From RI-153 sp963752935 (GTDB lineage: Bacteria > Chloroflexota > Anaerolineae > Caldilineales > Caldilineaceae): a stretch of 64,000 bases of DNA. This document shows positions 20,578-29,588 of the stretch, one piece after another (the first letter of the stretch is position 1; each line of letters starts with the position of its first letter). The stretch lies in assembly GCA_963752935.1 (NCBI GenBank), contig CAVWAL010000005.1, positions 434,001 to 498,000 of the forward strand, read 5' to 3'. The position numbers and the translations under genes are program-made. The notes beneath the pieces are model-generated. The model ran no database searches, was not told the origin of the DNA, and saw only the letters and a list, made by a program, of their open reading frames with translations.

Positions 20578-21057
20578 TCATGCCGTCCAAAAACCGGCGT
20601 GGACAGCGGACGCTTCTTCCTCAAGGGCAGGGCCTTCCACATCGATCTGCCGATCACAGCGGGCAAAGACTTCGCGGCAGGGCAGGTGCATCGTCTCGTT
20701 TTCAGGGTGAGCGCCGGTCAATGTGTAAAGTCCGTCCTCACTCAGTGCAAAGACGACCCGCCCAATGCCAGACCAGTGGATCGCTGCCGCGCACATGGCG
20801 CACGGCTCGGTGCTGGTATAGAGCGTGCCGGCCCGCAAAGTGGCTTTGTCGAACTGGCGTGCGGATGCGCGCGCCAGGTTCGTCTCGGCATGACCGAGAC
20901 AATCGTTCTCTGTGTTAACGGTATTCTCCGCCTCGAGCAAGAGCGTCCCATCGCCGTCGACGAGCAGCGCGCCGAAAGGATGGTTGCCGTTGCGGCGGGC
21001 GCGAGCAGCCAGTTCGATGGCATGGCGAAGGTAGTCAAGATCTTGTTCAGTCAACAA
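20578..21057 (-). CDS. Cytidine/guanine-type nucleoside or base deaminase
   Basis: A 159-residue member of the cytidine deaminase superfamily, closest in pattern to guanine deaminase and TadA-like enzymes. The zinc and catalytic motifs are HAETNLAR and EPCAMCAAAI. No ATG is available upstream before an in-frame stop, so the start is TTG at 21057 (or the adjacent TTG), preceded by TGGGG. It lies between a BMP lipoprotein gene and the ATPase of the same operon, so it probably deaminates the purine or pyrimidine brought in. The exact base is not determined by the motifs. Confidence 0.88.
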   Translation of the reverse strand: MLTEQDLDYLRHAIELAARARRNGNHPFGALLVDGDGTLLLEAENTVNTENDCLGHAETNLARASARQFDKATLRAGTLYTSTEPCAMCAAAIHWSGIGRVVFALSEDGLYTLTGAHPENETMHLPCREVFARCDRQIDVEGPALEEEASAVHAGFWTA

Positions 21058-21087
21058 AGTAAGACCCCACAGTGGTATGTCGTTTCT

Positions 21088-22134
21088 CTATTCTGAAACC
21101 GAAATCGAACCGTCGATGATGCCCTGAATCGTCTCGTCGGCCAGTTGCCTGACCTCGTCGGGGATGCTGACGCCGTCATGGTAGAGGATCTTCAGGCCGC
21201 CATTTTCCAGGGTCAGCACGTAGGCTGTGCCGCCTAACTCGCCGTTCTGAATCTTGCCGATCATGTCGGTGAGCGTCGGCACCCAATCGTAAAGCTGAGT
21301 GGCGACGACAACCTCAGGCGCCAGCGGGCTCTGATCAGACTGCGTACCGAACCAGAGGACACCCGCTTCCTTGGCCACGCCCACGGAACCCACCACCTGC
21401 TGTGCGGAGCCAGTCAGCACGTCGGCGCCACCGGCGATCAGCGTATTGGCCGATTCTGCGGCCAGCGCCGTATCGCCAAAGGAACCGGTGTAAATGACGC
21501 TCGTCGTCGCATCAGGGTTGGTCGCCGCTACGCCGGCCTGGAAACCGTCGATGTAGAGCTTCGCATCACCGGCTTCCACCGGACCAATCACACCGATGTT
21601 GCCCGCCTCAGACAGGCTGGCAGCCATCACACCGTTTACGTAGCCGCCTTCCTGGGCGTTGGCTTCATAGGCAAAGACGTTGGAAAGCCCGCGATCGGCG
21701 CCGGTATCCACCGCTGTTCCCCAGGCGAAACTGGTCTCGGGGAAGTCTTTAGCGACCTCAAACATAGATTCGCCATACTGAGTGCCGTGCGCAATGACTA
21801 GATCGAAGCCTTCATCCGCATAGTCGCGGATGGCGGCAGCGGCGTCGGTCACGTTGAACATGTTTTCCGAGACGGAGTACTGAAGCGCACTCTCCCCGCC
21901 CATCTCAGCCTGAACATCGCCGATGCCGTCGATGATAGCCTGGCTCCAGGCCAGGTCGGTAGCCGTGCTGGGCATGACAATGGCGACGCGGAAAGGCTCA
22001 GCGGCGGCGGCCGGTTCGGCAGCGCTGCCGCCGTCTGCGGCCGGGGCAGCCGGCGCAACAGGCGCGGCGCAGGCGGCAAATACCAGGAGCAAAAGAGACA
22101 AAATCGCCACAAGATAGGTTGTTTTTCGGTACAT
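21088..22134 (-). CDS. BMP-family substrate-binding lipoprotein, copy 1
   Basis: About 348 residues. A lipoprotein signal peptide (YRKTTYLVAILSLLLLVFAAC) and an Ala/Pro-rich spacer precede a PnrA/BMP domain, the solute-binding component of nucleoside ABC importers. Start 22134 follows GGAG. The protein is highly similar to the neighbouring copy over most of its length (for example SENMFNVTDAAAAIRDYADE occurs in both). The paralogues differ near the ligand pocket: this copy has ATQLYDWVPTLTD and WFGTQSDQSPL where the other has ASQAYEWPDTIKE and WLSNDSDQSAL. Different specificities or affinities are possible. Confidence 0.92.
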   Translation of the reverse strand: MYRKTTYLVAILSLLLLVFAACAAPVAPAAPAADGGSAAEPAAAAEPFRVAIVMPSTATDLAWSQAIIDGIGDVQAEMGGESALQYSVSENMFNVTDAAAAIRDYADEGFDLVIAHGTQYGESMFEVAKDFPETSFAWGTAVDTGADRGLSNVFAYEANAQEGGYVNGVMAASLSEAGNIGVIGPVEAGDAKLYIDGFQAGVAATNPDATTSVIYTGSFGDTALAAESANTLIAGGADVLTGSAQQVVGSVGVAKEAGVLWFGTQSDQSPLAPEVVVATQLYDWVPTLTDMIGKIQNGELGGTAYVLTLENGGLKILYHDGVSIPDEVRQLADETIQGIIDGSISVSE

Positions 22135-22266
22135 CGATCGTTTCTCCGTCTGATGAAATTGGATACACACTATTTAGGTTTCGTTGACATTTACAGTGCG
22201 GCCTCCTGGCGTGCTGTCGCTCGACGCTGACTTGAACGGAGGAGACCTGTGAACTGTCAACGCAGC

Positions 22267-23295
22267 CTAGCGTGGGGGGGTCACGCTGCCGTCAATAATC
22301 GATTGAATGGTTGCATCGGCTGCCTGGCGAACCTCTTCGGGCAGGTCAAATCCAGGGTTGAAGATCATGTTCAGCCCACCATTTTCCAGGGTTAGCTTGA
22401 AGACCTTGCCGCCCAGATCGCCGGCCTCGTGCATGGCAATCATCTCTTTGATGGTGTCAGGCCACTCGTACGCCTGTGAAGCCACCACGACTTCCGGCCC
22501 CAACGCACTCTGATCGGAATCGTTGCTTAACCAGGGGATGCCCTGTTCCTTGGCTACGCCAATCGAGCCGACCACTTGTTGTGCCGAACCGGTCAGGACA
22601 TCTGCGCCGCCCGCGATCAGGGTGTTGGCTGCTTCGGCGGCCAGGGCTGTATCACCAAACGAGCCGGTGAAAATCACATTGACCGTGGCATCCGGGTTGG
22701 TGTCGGCAACCCCGGCTTTGAAGCCGTTGATGTAGAGGACAGCATCACCCGCTTCCACCGGACCAACGACACCGATGATGTTGGACTCGGTAAGCATCGC
22801 CGCGATGGCGCCGTTCACATAAGCGCCCTCCTGGGCGTTGGCCTCGTAAGCGAAGACATTGGAAAGCCCGCGGTCGGCGCCGATGTTGTTTGACGTACCC
22901 CAGGCAAAGCTCGTCTCGGGGAAGTCGGCAGCGACTTCAAACATGGGCTCCCCATACTGGGCGCCGTGAGCGATGACCAGATCGAAGCCTTCATCCGCAT
23001 AGTCGCGAATGGCGGCGGCGGCATCGGTCACATTGAACATGTTTTCCGAGACAGCGATCTCTAAAGCCGATTCTCCACCCATCTCTTCTTGAACCTGAAC
23101 AATGCCATCGTACATTGCCTGGCTCCAGGCCATATCGGTCATCGTGCTGGGCATGATCAGCGCAATGCGGAACGGATCACTGCTTTCGGCCGTACTGCCG
23201 CCGTTGTCGGCAGCAGGAGCAGGCGCCGGGACAACACAGGCAGAGAGCATAAACAGAGCCATCAAGAGCCCGACTATCATCCATCGTCGATTCAT
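22267..23295 (-). CDS. BMP-family substrate-binding lipoprotein, copy 2
   Basis: About 342 residues. The signal peptide ends in a clear lipobox (FMLSAC) and is followed by a Pro/Ala linker and a BMP domain. Start 23295 is strongly supported by GGGAGG 6 bases upstream. It is a tandem paralogue of the gene at 21088-22134 and lies in the same operon, directly after the permeases. Known BMP proteins (PnrA, BmpA, RfuA) bind purine nucleosides or riboflavin; the nearby deaminase favours nucleosides. Confidence 0.93.
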   Translation of the reverse strand: MNRRWMIVGLLMALFMLSACVVPAPAPAADNGGSTAESSDPFRIALIMPSTMTDMAWSQAMYDGIVQVQEEMGGESALEIAVSENMFNVTDAAAAIRDYADEGFDLVIAHGAQYGEPMFEVAADFPETSFAWGTSNNIGADRGLSNVFAYEANAQEGAYVNGAIAAMLTESNIIGVVGPVEAGDAVLYINGFKAGVADTNPDATVNVIFTGSFGDTALAAEAANTLIAGGADVLTGSAQQVVGSIGVAKEQGIPWLSNDSDQSALGPEVVVASQAYEWPDTIKEMIAMHEAGDLGGKVFKLTLENGGLNMIFNPGFDLPEEVRQAADATIQSIIDGSVTPPR

Positions 23296-23361
23296 AGAAT
23301 CCTCCCAGATCCATTTTGTTGAGGGACACCAATTGATCATTACAATGATTCAGCGCAGCAA

Positions 23362-24291
23362 CTATTCACCACGTTCGTAGGGTTTGGTCAGGGCAGCGGG
23401 TTGTCGCATCTGGCGTGCGCTCAACGCCAGCACAACAATGGTGAGGAGATAGGGCAACATCACGGCCAGGTCAGATGAGATGGGCAGACTGAGCATTTGC
23501 GCCCACAATTGCAGGGCGTTGACCGTGGCAAAGAGCAGCGCGCCGGCCATCACCCCATACGGACGCCAGCCGCCAAAGTAGACCAGGGCCACGGCAATAA
23601 AGCCAAGACCGTTGGTCATGTTTTCTTGGAAGATGTTGAGCAGGCCGATACTCAGCGAAGCACCGGCCAAACCGGCCATGGCAGATCCAATGATGGTGGT
23701 GGCGTAGCGCACCCCGTTGACGCTAACCCCCAAGGAATCAGCCGCTTCAGGATTCTGACCCACCGCCCGGATCTTGAGACCGAACGACGTCTTTTGCAAG
23801 ACGAACCAGGCGACCGGCACCAACAGATATGCGCCGTACACGAGGAGATTGTGCTGAAAGAAGATACGGCCAATCACAGGTACTTCGCTAAGGAAAGGGA
23901 CGTGAAAGGCCGAAAAGCCCGAGACCCCTTCCACCGTGCCGATGGTGACCCGGAAGAGCAAGCTGCTCAGCCCTAAACCGAAAAGGTAAAGACCAATGCC
24001 ACTGATCCCCTGTTCCGCTTGCATCGTAATGCTGATTACCGCCATCAACAGCCCCATCAGGGCGCCGGCGCCGATAGCCGCCACCAGCCCAAGCCAGACA
24101 TTGCCGGTGTTGAAGACGACATAAAAAGCCGAAAACGCGCCCATCAACATGATGCCGTCCACGCCCAGATTGAGCACCCCAGACCGTTGGCCGAGCATCT
24201 CGCCCAAGGCTGCATAGAGGTAGGGCGTGGCAAGCCGCACACCGCTGTGCAAGATCCCCACGATCACCGTCAGCGAAAAGAACTCATTCAT
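23362..24291 (-). CDS. BMP-type ABC importer permease (second subunit)
   Basis: A 309-residue BPD_transp_2-family membrane protein with about eight hydrophobic segments, related to NupC/YufQ-type permeases. GVNGVRYATTIIGSAMAGLAGA resembles the conserved cytoplasmic coupling region. It overlaps the upstream permease by 8 bases (24284-24291), so translation is coupled and a heterodimeric channel is expected. Substrate is inferred from the operon, not from the permease. Confidence 0.92.
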   Translation of the reverse strand: MNEFFSLTVIVGILHSGVRLATPYLYAALGEMLGQRSGVLNLGVDGIMLMGAFSAFYVVFNTGNVWLGLVAAIGAGALMGLLMAVISITMQAEQGISGIGLYLFGLGLSSLLFRVTIGTVEGVSGFSAFHVPFLSEVPVIGRIFFQHNLLVYGAYLLVPVAWFVLQKTSFGLKIRAVGQNPEAADSLGVSVNGVRYATTIIGSAMAGLAGASLSIGLLNIFQENMTNGLGFIAVALVYFGGWRPYGVMAGALLFATVNALQLWAQMLSLPISSDLAVMLPYLLTIVVLALSARQMRQPAALTKPYERGE

Positions 24292-25432
24292 TGACAGTCA
24301 CCTTCTGTTGCGTCGGCTCGAGGACAACCTCGTCGCCCGCCCCGCTGGCAGAATCAACCACCCTTCGTCGTCCACGGCGGCGCACAAAGATGTCACTGGC
24401 CACGACGAAGAGCACCACCAATCCTTGTAAGGCAACCACCAGAGAGGCGGGCACCTGAATGGTGCGCTGCATCTTGTCTGCGCCAACCAGGAGCGCCCCA
24501 AAGAAAAAGGAGGCGGGAATCGTGCCCAGCGGGTGAAGTTTGCCAAAAAGGGCGGCTACGATACCACTGAACCCATAACCGCCGGATAACCCCTCGATCA
24601 TGCGATGATGGACGCCCGTCACCTCGACGGCGCCGGCGAGCCCGGCGAATGCACCGCTCAGGATCATAGAAAGGGCAAGGTACGAACGCACCGGAATCCC
24701 GGCGTAGCGCGAGGCCGCCATGTTTAGCCCTACGGCGCGAATACGATAGCCAATCGTCGTGCGCCAGAGCAACAAATAGACCAGCACGGCCAGGATCACG
24801 GCATAGATGATGCCGGTGTGCAGCAATGTCCTGGGCACCAATCGCACCAGCCAGACCTGTTCGGGCAAGGCTGCGCTCTGAGGAATGTTGGTGCCTGCTG
24901 CCACCTGCGCCGGATCGAGCAGCAGAGCGGGGTCGCGTAGCAGAAAGTTCATCAGTTGCAGGGCGATGACATTGAGCATCACGGTGCTCAGGATCTCATT
25001 CACGCCCAGGCGCGCTTTGAGCACGCCGGCGATGCCACCCCAAAACCCACCGGCCAGCGCACCGGCCAATAACGTCAGCGGCAACAGGATCCACTTCGGC
25101 TGTTCGGGCATGCTCAACGAAAGCGCCGTTGCCGCCAGCGCGCCGACGATGATCTGTCCTTCGCCGCCAATGTTGATGACCCCACCGCGGAAGGCGATAC
25201 AGATCCCCAGCCCAACCAGCAGCAACGGGATGGCCTTGGTCAGCGTCTGCGTGATCCCGCTCACTCGACCCAAGGCGCCACTGATCAGCGAACCATAGGC
25301 AGTGAAGGGATTGACACCGAGCATTAACAACAGAAGTGCGCCCACGACCAATGCGGCCAGGACGGCCGCTACGGGCAGAAGAGCATCTATCAATCGATCA
25401 AAGCTTGCGTTTTTTCTGAGTCGGGAAGACAT
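24284..25432 (-). CDS. BMP-type ABC importer permease (first subunit)
   Basis: About 382 residues with many membrane segments and the YufP/NupB-type features GGVINIGGEGQ and GAFAGLAGAVEVTGVHHR. A short charged N-terminus (MSSRLRKNASFDRL) precedes the first helix at about residues 16-40. The ATG at 25432 is taken as the start; a GTG at 25438 adds two residues. It is the promoter-proximal gene of the operon, and no clear promoter was found in the 25440-25560 stretch. The C-terminus is charged (FVRRRGRRRV...). Confidence 0.92.
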   Translation of the reverse strand: MSSRLRKNASFDRLIDALLPVAAVLAALVVGALLLLMLGVNPFTAYGSLISGALGRVSGITQTLTKAIPLLLVGLGICIAFRGGVINIGGEGQIIVGALAATALSLSMPEQPKWILLPLTLLAGALAGGFWGGIAGVLKARLGVNEILSTVMLNVIALQLMNFLLRDPALLLDPAQVAAGTNIPQSAALPEQVWLVRLVPRTLLHTGIIYAVILAVLVYLLLWRTTIGYRIRAVGLNMAASRYAGIPVRSYLALSMILSGAFAGLAGAVEVTGVHHRMIEGLSGGYGFSGIVAALFGKLHPLGTIPASFFFGALLVGADKMQRTIQVPASLVVALQGLVVLFVVASDIFVRRRGRRRVVDSASGAGDEVVLEPTQQKVTVNE

Positions 25433-25754
25433 GGGCACCCAAATACCGTGATGAATTTCGATAGAAACTCGATGCGCGGGGGGAACCGCATCCGAGAAAC
25501 CGTGGGGATCAGATTACCAATCTATCCCGCAAAGTATATCACATGCGGGGGAGAGAGTAGTAGTGCAACGTGGACAGAATTTCACCGCCAATCTTGGGCA
25601 AGAAGATGATCTGTGCTCATTGAAGTCAAGGCCGGCTGTTGGCCTGCTCCGCACGTCCCGTTGCCTGGCAAATCCGTGTAACTTGAAGGCACAAACGTCA
25701 CCCATGATTTCTACAAAATCGCATTTGTCGGTAACGGAACCGCACCCCCACGCC
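25433..25754. other. Intergenic stretch, nothing recognised
   Basis: About 320 bases upstream of the nucleoside transporter operon. I see no gene, RNA or strong promoter. A small GGCC...GGCC palindrome lies near 25631-25645. Confidence 0.5.
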
Positions 25755-25975
25755 CCATAGGCGTTAAGTTAAGGCATTAGCTCCACGCCCCCGCATCCTC
25801 GTGTGCAGGCAAGAGAATTGGCCACAAAGAACACAAAGAACGCAAAGATAAGGACGATGTCATCTTCTATCTATGTGTTCTTTGTGTTCTCTGTGGCTCT
25901 TCCCTTCTGGACTTGACGCCAGGAGCGAAGACCCCGGCACTTGCTCGAACGGAACTTATCTTAACGCCTATGCCC
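25755..25975. repeat. Composite inverted-repeat element (MITE-like)
   Basis: Outer arms CATAGGCGTTAAGTTAAG (about 25757-25774) and CTTATCTTAACGCCTATG (about 25955-25973) are near-perfect reverse complements. Inside lies a second inverted repeat of the CCACAAAGAACACAAAGAAC type (about 25820-25850 against 25874-25900). A CACGCCCCCGCATC-type sequence occurs at both ends (about 25783 and 25976). It has no coding capacity and ends about 70 bases before a PIN gene remnant. Confidence 0.65.
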
Positions 25976-26044
25976 CACGCCCCTGCATCGCAATCATGGG
26001 CACGTGAGGACAGTCCGACGCCGTGCGGTTGACTGGATGATGGC

Positions 26045-26356
26045 GTGATTCTGTTCGCCGAACTTGAGCGAGTCATCCAGTATCCCAAGCTTCGCAACCT
26101 CTACCAGTACACTGACAAGCAGGTCGAAGACTTCCTGGAAGGGATCAGGCGTGTGGCAATTTGGGTAGAGGGAACCGAACGACTGGCGGTCGTAAAAAAC
26201 GATGGTTCGGATAATCGATTTGTTGAACTGGCCGTTGCCGGCAGTGCACGGTTTATCGTCACAGGTGACAAAAGACACCTTCTCAAAATTCGCCGATACC
26301 GGTCGATTGAAATTGTTTCTCCGACTGAGTTCTTAGCTCTCCTCAGAACCGATTGA
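26045..26356 (+). pseudogene. N-terminally truncated PIN-domain protein
   Basis: The 103-residue frame (GTG start) matches the middle and end of PIN-family putative toxins. FAELERVIQYPKLR, then DGSDNRFVELAVAGSARFIVTGDKRHLL carries the later acidic residues (DNRF, TGDK). The first 40 or so residues, including the VLDTN motif with the first catalytic Asp, are missing. An in-frame stop at 26030-26032 and a repeat element directly upstream show where it was lost. No antitoxin is visible. It is probably a dead remnant. Confidence 0.75.
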
Positions 26357-26425
26357 ATCGTCGGGCCAATCCAGGGGTGCGTCCCATACTATTGGGTGGG
26401 TCCATGTCTACCGGGAAGTCACGAC

Positions 26426-26478
26426 GGATGGACACGGAGGTCCATCCCTACGGTAGGGACCGGCCTCCGTGCCGGTCC
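26426..26478. repeat. Two tandem short hairpins
   Basis: GGATGGAC/GTCCATCC (26426-26433 and 26440-26447) and GGACCGGC/GCCGGTCC (26457-26464 and 26471-26478) share a CGGAG or CTCCG loop. They lie within a stretch flanked by GGGTGCGTCCCA and TGGGACACACCC, which suggests a small intergenic repeat unit of about 150 bases. Confidence 0.5.
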
Positions 26479-26590
26479 GTTCTGCCGGGAAGATCAGAAC
26501 CGAAAAACTTGGGACACACCCAATCCACGGGTGGGATTTGCACAGACCAGCCCATCTATGATACAAATGAAGGTAAGTAAATTCTGCTTT

Positions 26591-26662
26591 GCCCCCGTAG
26601 CTCAGTGGATAGAGCACTGGCCTCCGGAGCCAGGGGCACAGGTTCAAGTCCTGTCGGGGGTA
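26591..26662 (+). tRNA. tRNA-Arg (anticodon CCG)
   Basis: The cloverleaf is complete. The anticodon stem CTGGC/GCCAG encloses CTCCGGA (anticodon CCG), the T arm is CAGG/CCTG with loop TTCAAGT, and the acceptor GCCCCCG pairs with CGGGGGT, leaving a terminal G-U pair. CCA is not encoded. It reads CGG codons. Confidence 0.93.
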
Positions 26663-26665
26663 CAC

Positions 26666-26700
26666 AAAAACGTCTGCCGCTAGTACGGCAGGCGTTTTTT
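26666..26700 (+). terminator. Intrinsic terminator of tRNA-Arg
   Basis: CGTCTGCCG and CGGCAGGCG form a 9-base stem with one G-U pair, flanked by an A-run and followed by TTTTTT, immediately after the tRNA. Confidence 0.9.
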
Positions 26701-26750
26701 CTTTGTCCGCCTTTTTGTACTTCTGAAACGCGCTCTGGAAGGATGCCTAC

Positions 26751-26779
26751 TTGCCTAGAATAGTTCGGAGGCGTACAAT
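26751..26779 (+). promoter_or_regulatory. Promoter for the MarR-family regulator gene
   Basis: TTGCCT at 26751-26756 and TACAAT at 26774-26779 are separated by 17 bases. The start of transcription would be near 26786, about 36 bases before the ATG. Confidence 0.6.
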
Positions 26780-26821
26780 TCGGCGCGTGACAAATTCTGT
26801 TGGTCCAAACAAGGCATAAAT

Positions 26822-27367
26822 ATGCATCCATCGACCTTTCAATCTGATCCACGTGAAATATTCCAACAAGCTATTGCGGAACTGGGCATTCAAGAAGTTC
26901 ACGGCGTCGAGATGTTGCGCCTGATCAAAATGGCAGCCAATGCCTACGATACGATTCTGGCCGATCGGATGCGGGATGAGGAGATTTCTGCACCGCGCTG
27001 GCGCATGTTATTGCGACTGTGGATGGAAGAGCGCGGCGGCTGCGAGTCGCTATCGCCCACCCAGTTGAGCCATGCGCAACGGTTGAGCAAAAACACAATC
27101 AGCGCACACCTGCGTTCGCTAGAAGAACAAGGGTTCATCGAACGCAAATTGGATGCAGAGGATCTACGTCAATTCCGCATTCGGCTCACCGATAGCGGGC
27201 GCGATCTCATTCGTCGCTCGACACCCGGTCACATGTCCTTTTTGAACGAGTTGACCGCCAATCTCAGCGCCACCGAAATCGCTACATTGCAGCAACTGCT
27301 ACACAAACTACACCGTTCTCTGCTGCAGCATTCACACCTGGACTGTACTGTAGAGGAAGAACCGTAG
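26822..27367 (+). CDS. MarR-family transcriptional regulator
   Basis: A 181-residue winged-helix regulator. The recognition region is LSPTQLSHAQRLSKNTISAHLRSLEEQGFIERK, followed by the beta-wing DAEDLRQFRIRLTDSGRDL. Long N- and C-terminal helices would form the dimer interface. MarR proteins usually repress their own gene and a neighbouring efflux gene. A heterodimeric ABC exporter starts 292 bases downstream on the same strand, so it is the likely target. The inducing ligand is unknown. Confidence 0.9.
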   Translation: MHPSTFQSDPREIFQQAIAELGIQEVHGVEMLRLIKMAANAYDTILADRMRDEEISAPRWRMLLRLWMEERGGCESLSPTQLSHAQRLSKNTISAHLRSLEEQGFIERKLDAEDLRQFRIRLTDSGRDLIRRSTPGHMSFLNELTANLSATEIATLQQLLHKLHRSLLQHSHLDCTVEEEP

Positions 27368-27372
27368 TGATG

Positions 27373-27486
27373 CGTCAAGCGTGATTTGATGCGTAGGGGC
27401 GCCGCTTGCTGCGCCCACAGTGCTGCCGGGCGCAGCAAGCAGCGCCCCTACGGAATTGCCATCACTAGACCGTTGACACGACACTA
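27373..27486. repeat. Hairpin repeat family, copy B (complete, reversed)
   Basis: The core stem at 27393-27416 and 27428-27451 and the flanks (CGTGATTTGAT on the left, CATCACTAGACCGTTGACACGA on the right) match copy A at 9413-9523 in the opposite orientation, with few differences. It fills the gap between the MarR gene and the exporter. Confidence 0.8.
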
Positions 27487-27597
27487 GTTCCTGTTTCGCC
27501 GAGCCGTACAGATCGTAAAAGCAAATTTCTGCGGAGAATGCTTCCTCAGTTCATCTATATGATTGATCCAAAATTCCTGTCGTTCATGCAAACTAAC

Positions 27598-27627
27598 CAG
27601 TGATTCACGCAGAAGATCAGTGATTCA
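27598..27627. promoter_or_regulatory. Direct repeats upstream of the exporter, candidate operator
   Basis: CAGTGATTCA occurs at 27598-27607 and again at 27618-27627, with a 20-base period (two helical turns) and similar following bases (CGCAGAA, TCCAGAA). The position 33 bases before the exporter start suits an operator, perhaps for the adjacent MarR protein. Confidence 0.4.
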
Positions 27628-27659
27628 TCCAGAATATCAAGAGAGCAGAGGAGGAAACC

Positions 27660-29570
27660 GTGTTCAGAGGAAGACAGACACGGCGTGAAACCGGCGGCGC
27701 CGCTCGTCCGGGTATGAAAGATTTGGGGCGGGCCATGCGTTACCTGGGCCGCTACCGACGCACCACTTTGTTGGCGTACATTTCGCTCTTCATCAGCATC
27801 GGCGCGCAATTGGTTGTGCCGCAACTAGTACAAGATGTGATCGACGCCGTGACGCAGGGGTTGATTGCCCAGCAGGCCCGCCAACTGCCCGCCGAAGTGC
27901 AGGCGATGATGGCGGCAAAATTGGGGCTGACCGCAGAGCGGTTAACTGCGCTGGCCGCAAACCCAGAGGCGCCGATCTACTGGGCGCTTGGGTTCATTCT
28001 GCTCTTTTCCATAGCGCGCGGCTTCTTCGCCTTCGCCCAAACGTTTATGGGGCAGAAAGTCAGCCAGGATCTGGCCTTTGAATTTCGCAACGAGCTCTTC
28101 GCCAAGATACAGCGGCTTTCGTTCAGCTATCACGACCGCAACCGCACCGGCCAGTTGATGATCCGCGCCACCGATGACGTGGAAAAGGTTCGTATCTTCA
28201 TTGGGCAGGGTCTGCTCATGGCGGTGCAGGCGGTTGTGCTGTTGACCGGCTCGTTGATCGTGCTGGCCTGGACCAACGTGGCCTTGACGCTGGCGATCTT
28301 GCCGGTTCTGCCCATCGCCCTGGTCATGTTTATGATCTTCGGATCGGTGGCCCAGCCGCTCTTCATTCGGGTGCAGCGCAAACTATCGTCGCTCAACGAC
28401 ATCCTGCAAGAGAATCTTGCCGGCGTTAAGGTAGTCAAGTCGTTTGTGCGCGAACGCCAGGAGTTCAAACGCTTCGACAAATCTGCCGAGGAGTTGATGG
28501 ACGAACAGATCCGCGTGGCGCGCATCTTCAGCTTCCTCTTCCCCGTCATTTTTTTGATCGCCAATCTGGGGCAGGCCGCCGTCCTTTATTTTGGCGGTCG
28601 CCAGATTATCGGTGGCACGCTGACCCTGGGCGAATGGCAAAAATTTAGCCTCTACCTGATCTACGTCTTCTTTCCCATCGGGCAGTTGGGCTTCATCATC
28701 AGTCAGATGAGCCAGGCTTCGGCCAGCGCCAGCCGCATCTTCGAGATCATTGACGCCAAGAACGACGTCACCGATAAGCCCAATGCCACACAACTCCCGG
28801 CGGTGCAAGGCAGCGTGCGTTTCGAGGATGTTACCTTCCGTTACTTCAGCAGCACGGAGCCGGTGCTCAAACGGGTCAACCTTGAAGCACGCCCCGGCGA
28901 GACGGTGGCGCTGCTCGGGTCGACTGGCAGCGGCAAGACCACGATCATCAACTTGATCCCTCGCTTCTACGATGTCAGCGAAGGACGGGTGACCATCGAC
29001 GGACACGATGTGCGCGATGTGACGTTGGAAAGCCTGCGCCGCCAGATCGGCATTGTGCTGCAAGAAACCAACCTCTTTACAGGCACTATCCACGACAACA
29101 TTGCCTTTGGCCGCCCCGATGCATCGGACGAAGAGGTGATCGCCGCCGCTCGAGCCGCCGCCGCCCACGACTTCATCTTGAGCTTCCCCGACGGCTATCA
29201 GACGCCGGTAGGCGAACGTGGCGCTACGCTCTCGGGCGGGCAGAAACAACGTCTTGCCATTGCCCGCGCCCTGTTGACCGATCCGCGCATCCTGATCCTC
29301 GATGATTCTACCAGTTCGGTGGACATCACCACCGAAGGGCTGATTCAAAAAGCGTTGGATCATCTGATGGAAGGGCGCACCAGCTTTGTCATCGCGCAAC
29401 GCATCAGCACGGTCCTCAACGCCGATCAGATCCTGGTGCTGGACAAGGGTGAACTTGTGGCTCAGGGTACCCATACGGAACTAATGGAAACCAGCCCAAT
29501 CTACGCCGAAATCTACCGCAGCCAGTTGGTAGAAGACGCCGAAGTCGAAGACGAGCCGGTGACGGTCTAA
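27660..29570 (+). CDS. Heterodimeric ABC exporter, subunit with degenerate ATPase site
   Basis: A 636-residue half-transporter: six membrane helices, then an ATPase domain. Walker A (GSTGSGKTT) and signature (LSGGQKQRL) are normal, but the catalytic Glu after Walker B is Asp (LILDDSTSSVD) and the H-loop His is Gln (VIAQRIS). This is the pattern of the non-catalytic subunit in BmrCD or TM287/288-type exporters. The start is GTG with GAGGAGG upstream. It is followed after 18 bases by its partner. Drug or lipid export is likely. Confidence 0.93.
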   Translation: MFRGRQTRRETGGAARPGMKDLGRAMRYLGRYRRTTLLAYISLFISIGAQLVVPQLVQDVIDAVTQGLIAQQARQLPAEVQAMMAAKLGLTAERLTALAANPEAPIYWALGFILLFSIARGFFAFAQTFMGQKVSQDLAFEFRNELFAKIQRLSFSYHDRNRTGQLMIRATDDVEKVRIFIGQGLLMAVQAVVLLTGSLIVLAWTNVALTLAILPVLPIALVMFMIFGSVAQPLFIRVQRKLSSLNDILQENLAGVKVVKSFVRERQEFKRFDKSAEELMDEQIRVARIFSFLFPVIFLIANLGQAAVLYFGGRQIIGGTLTLGEWQKFSLYLIYVFFPIGQLGFIISQMSQASASASRIFEIIDAKNDVTDKPNATQLPAVQGSVRFEDVTFRYFSSTEPVLKRVNLEARPGETVALLGSTGSGKTTIINLIPRFYDVSEGRVTIDGHDVRDVTLESLRRQIGIVLQETNLFTGTIHDNIAFGRPDASDEEVIAAARAAAAHDFILSFPDGYQTPVGERGATLSGGQKQRLAIARALLTDPRILILDDSTSSVDITTEGLIQKALDHLMEGRTSFVIAQRISTVLNADQILVLDKGELVAQGTHTELMETSPIYAEIYRSQLVEDAEVEDEPVTV

Positions 29571-29588
29571 ATATCTAGGAGCAACGTT

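Noticed and set aside
25820..25900. CRISPR-like repetition of ACACAAAGAACACAAAGAAC
   Set aside because: Only a short tandem similarity within one inverted repeat; no spacers of regular length and no cas genes.
18855..26662. Possible genomic island integrated at a tRNA gene
   Set aside because: Two tRNAs flank the nucleoside-transporter region, but no integrase and no repeated 3' tRNA end were seen.
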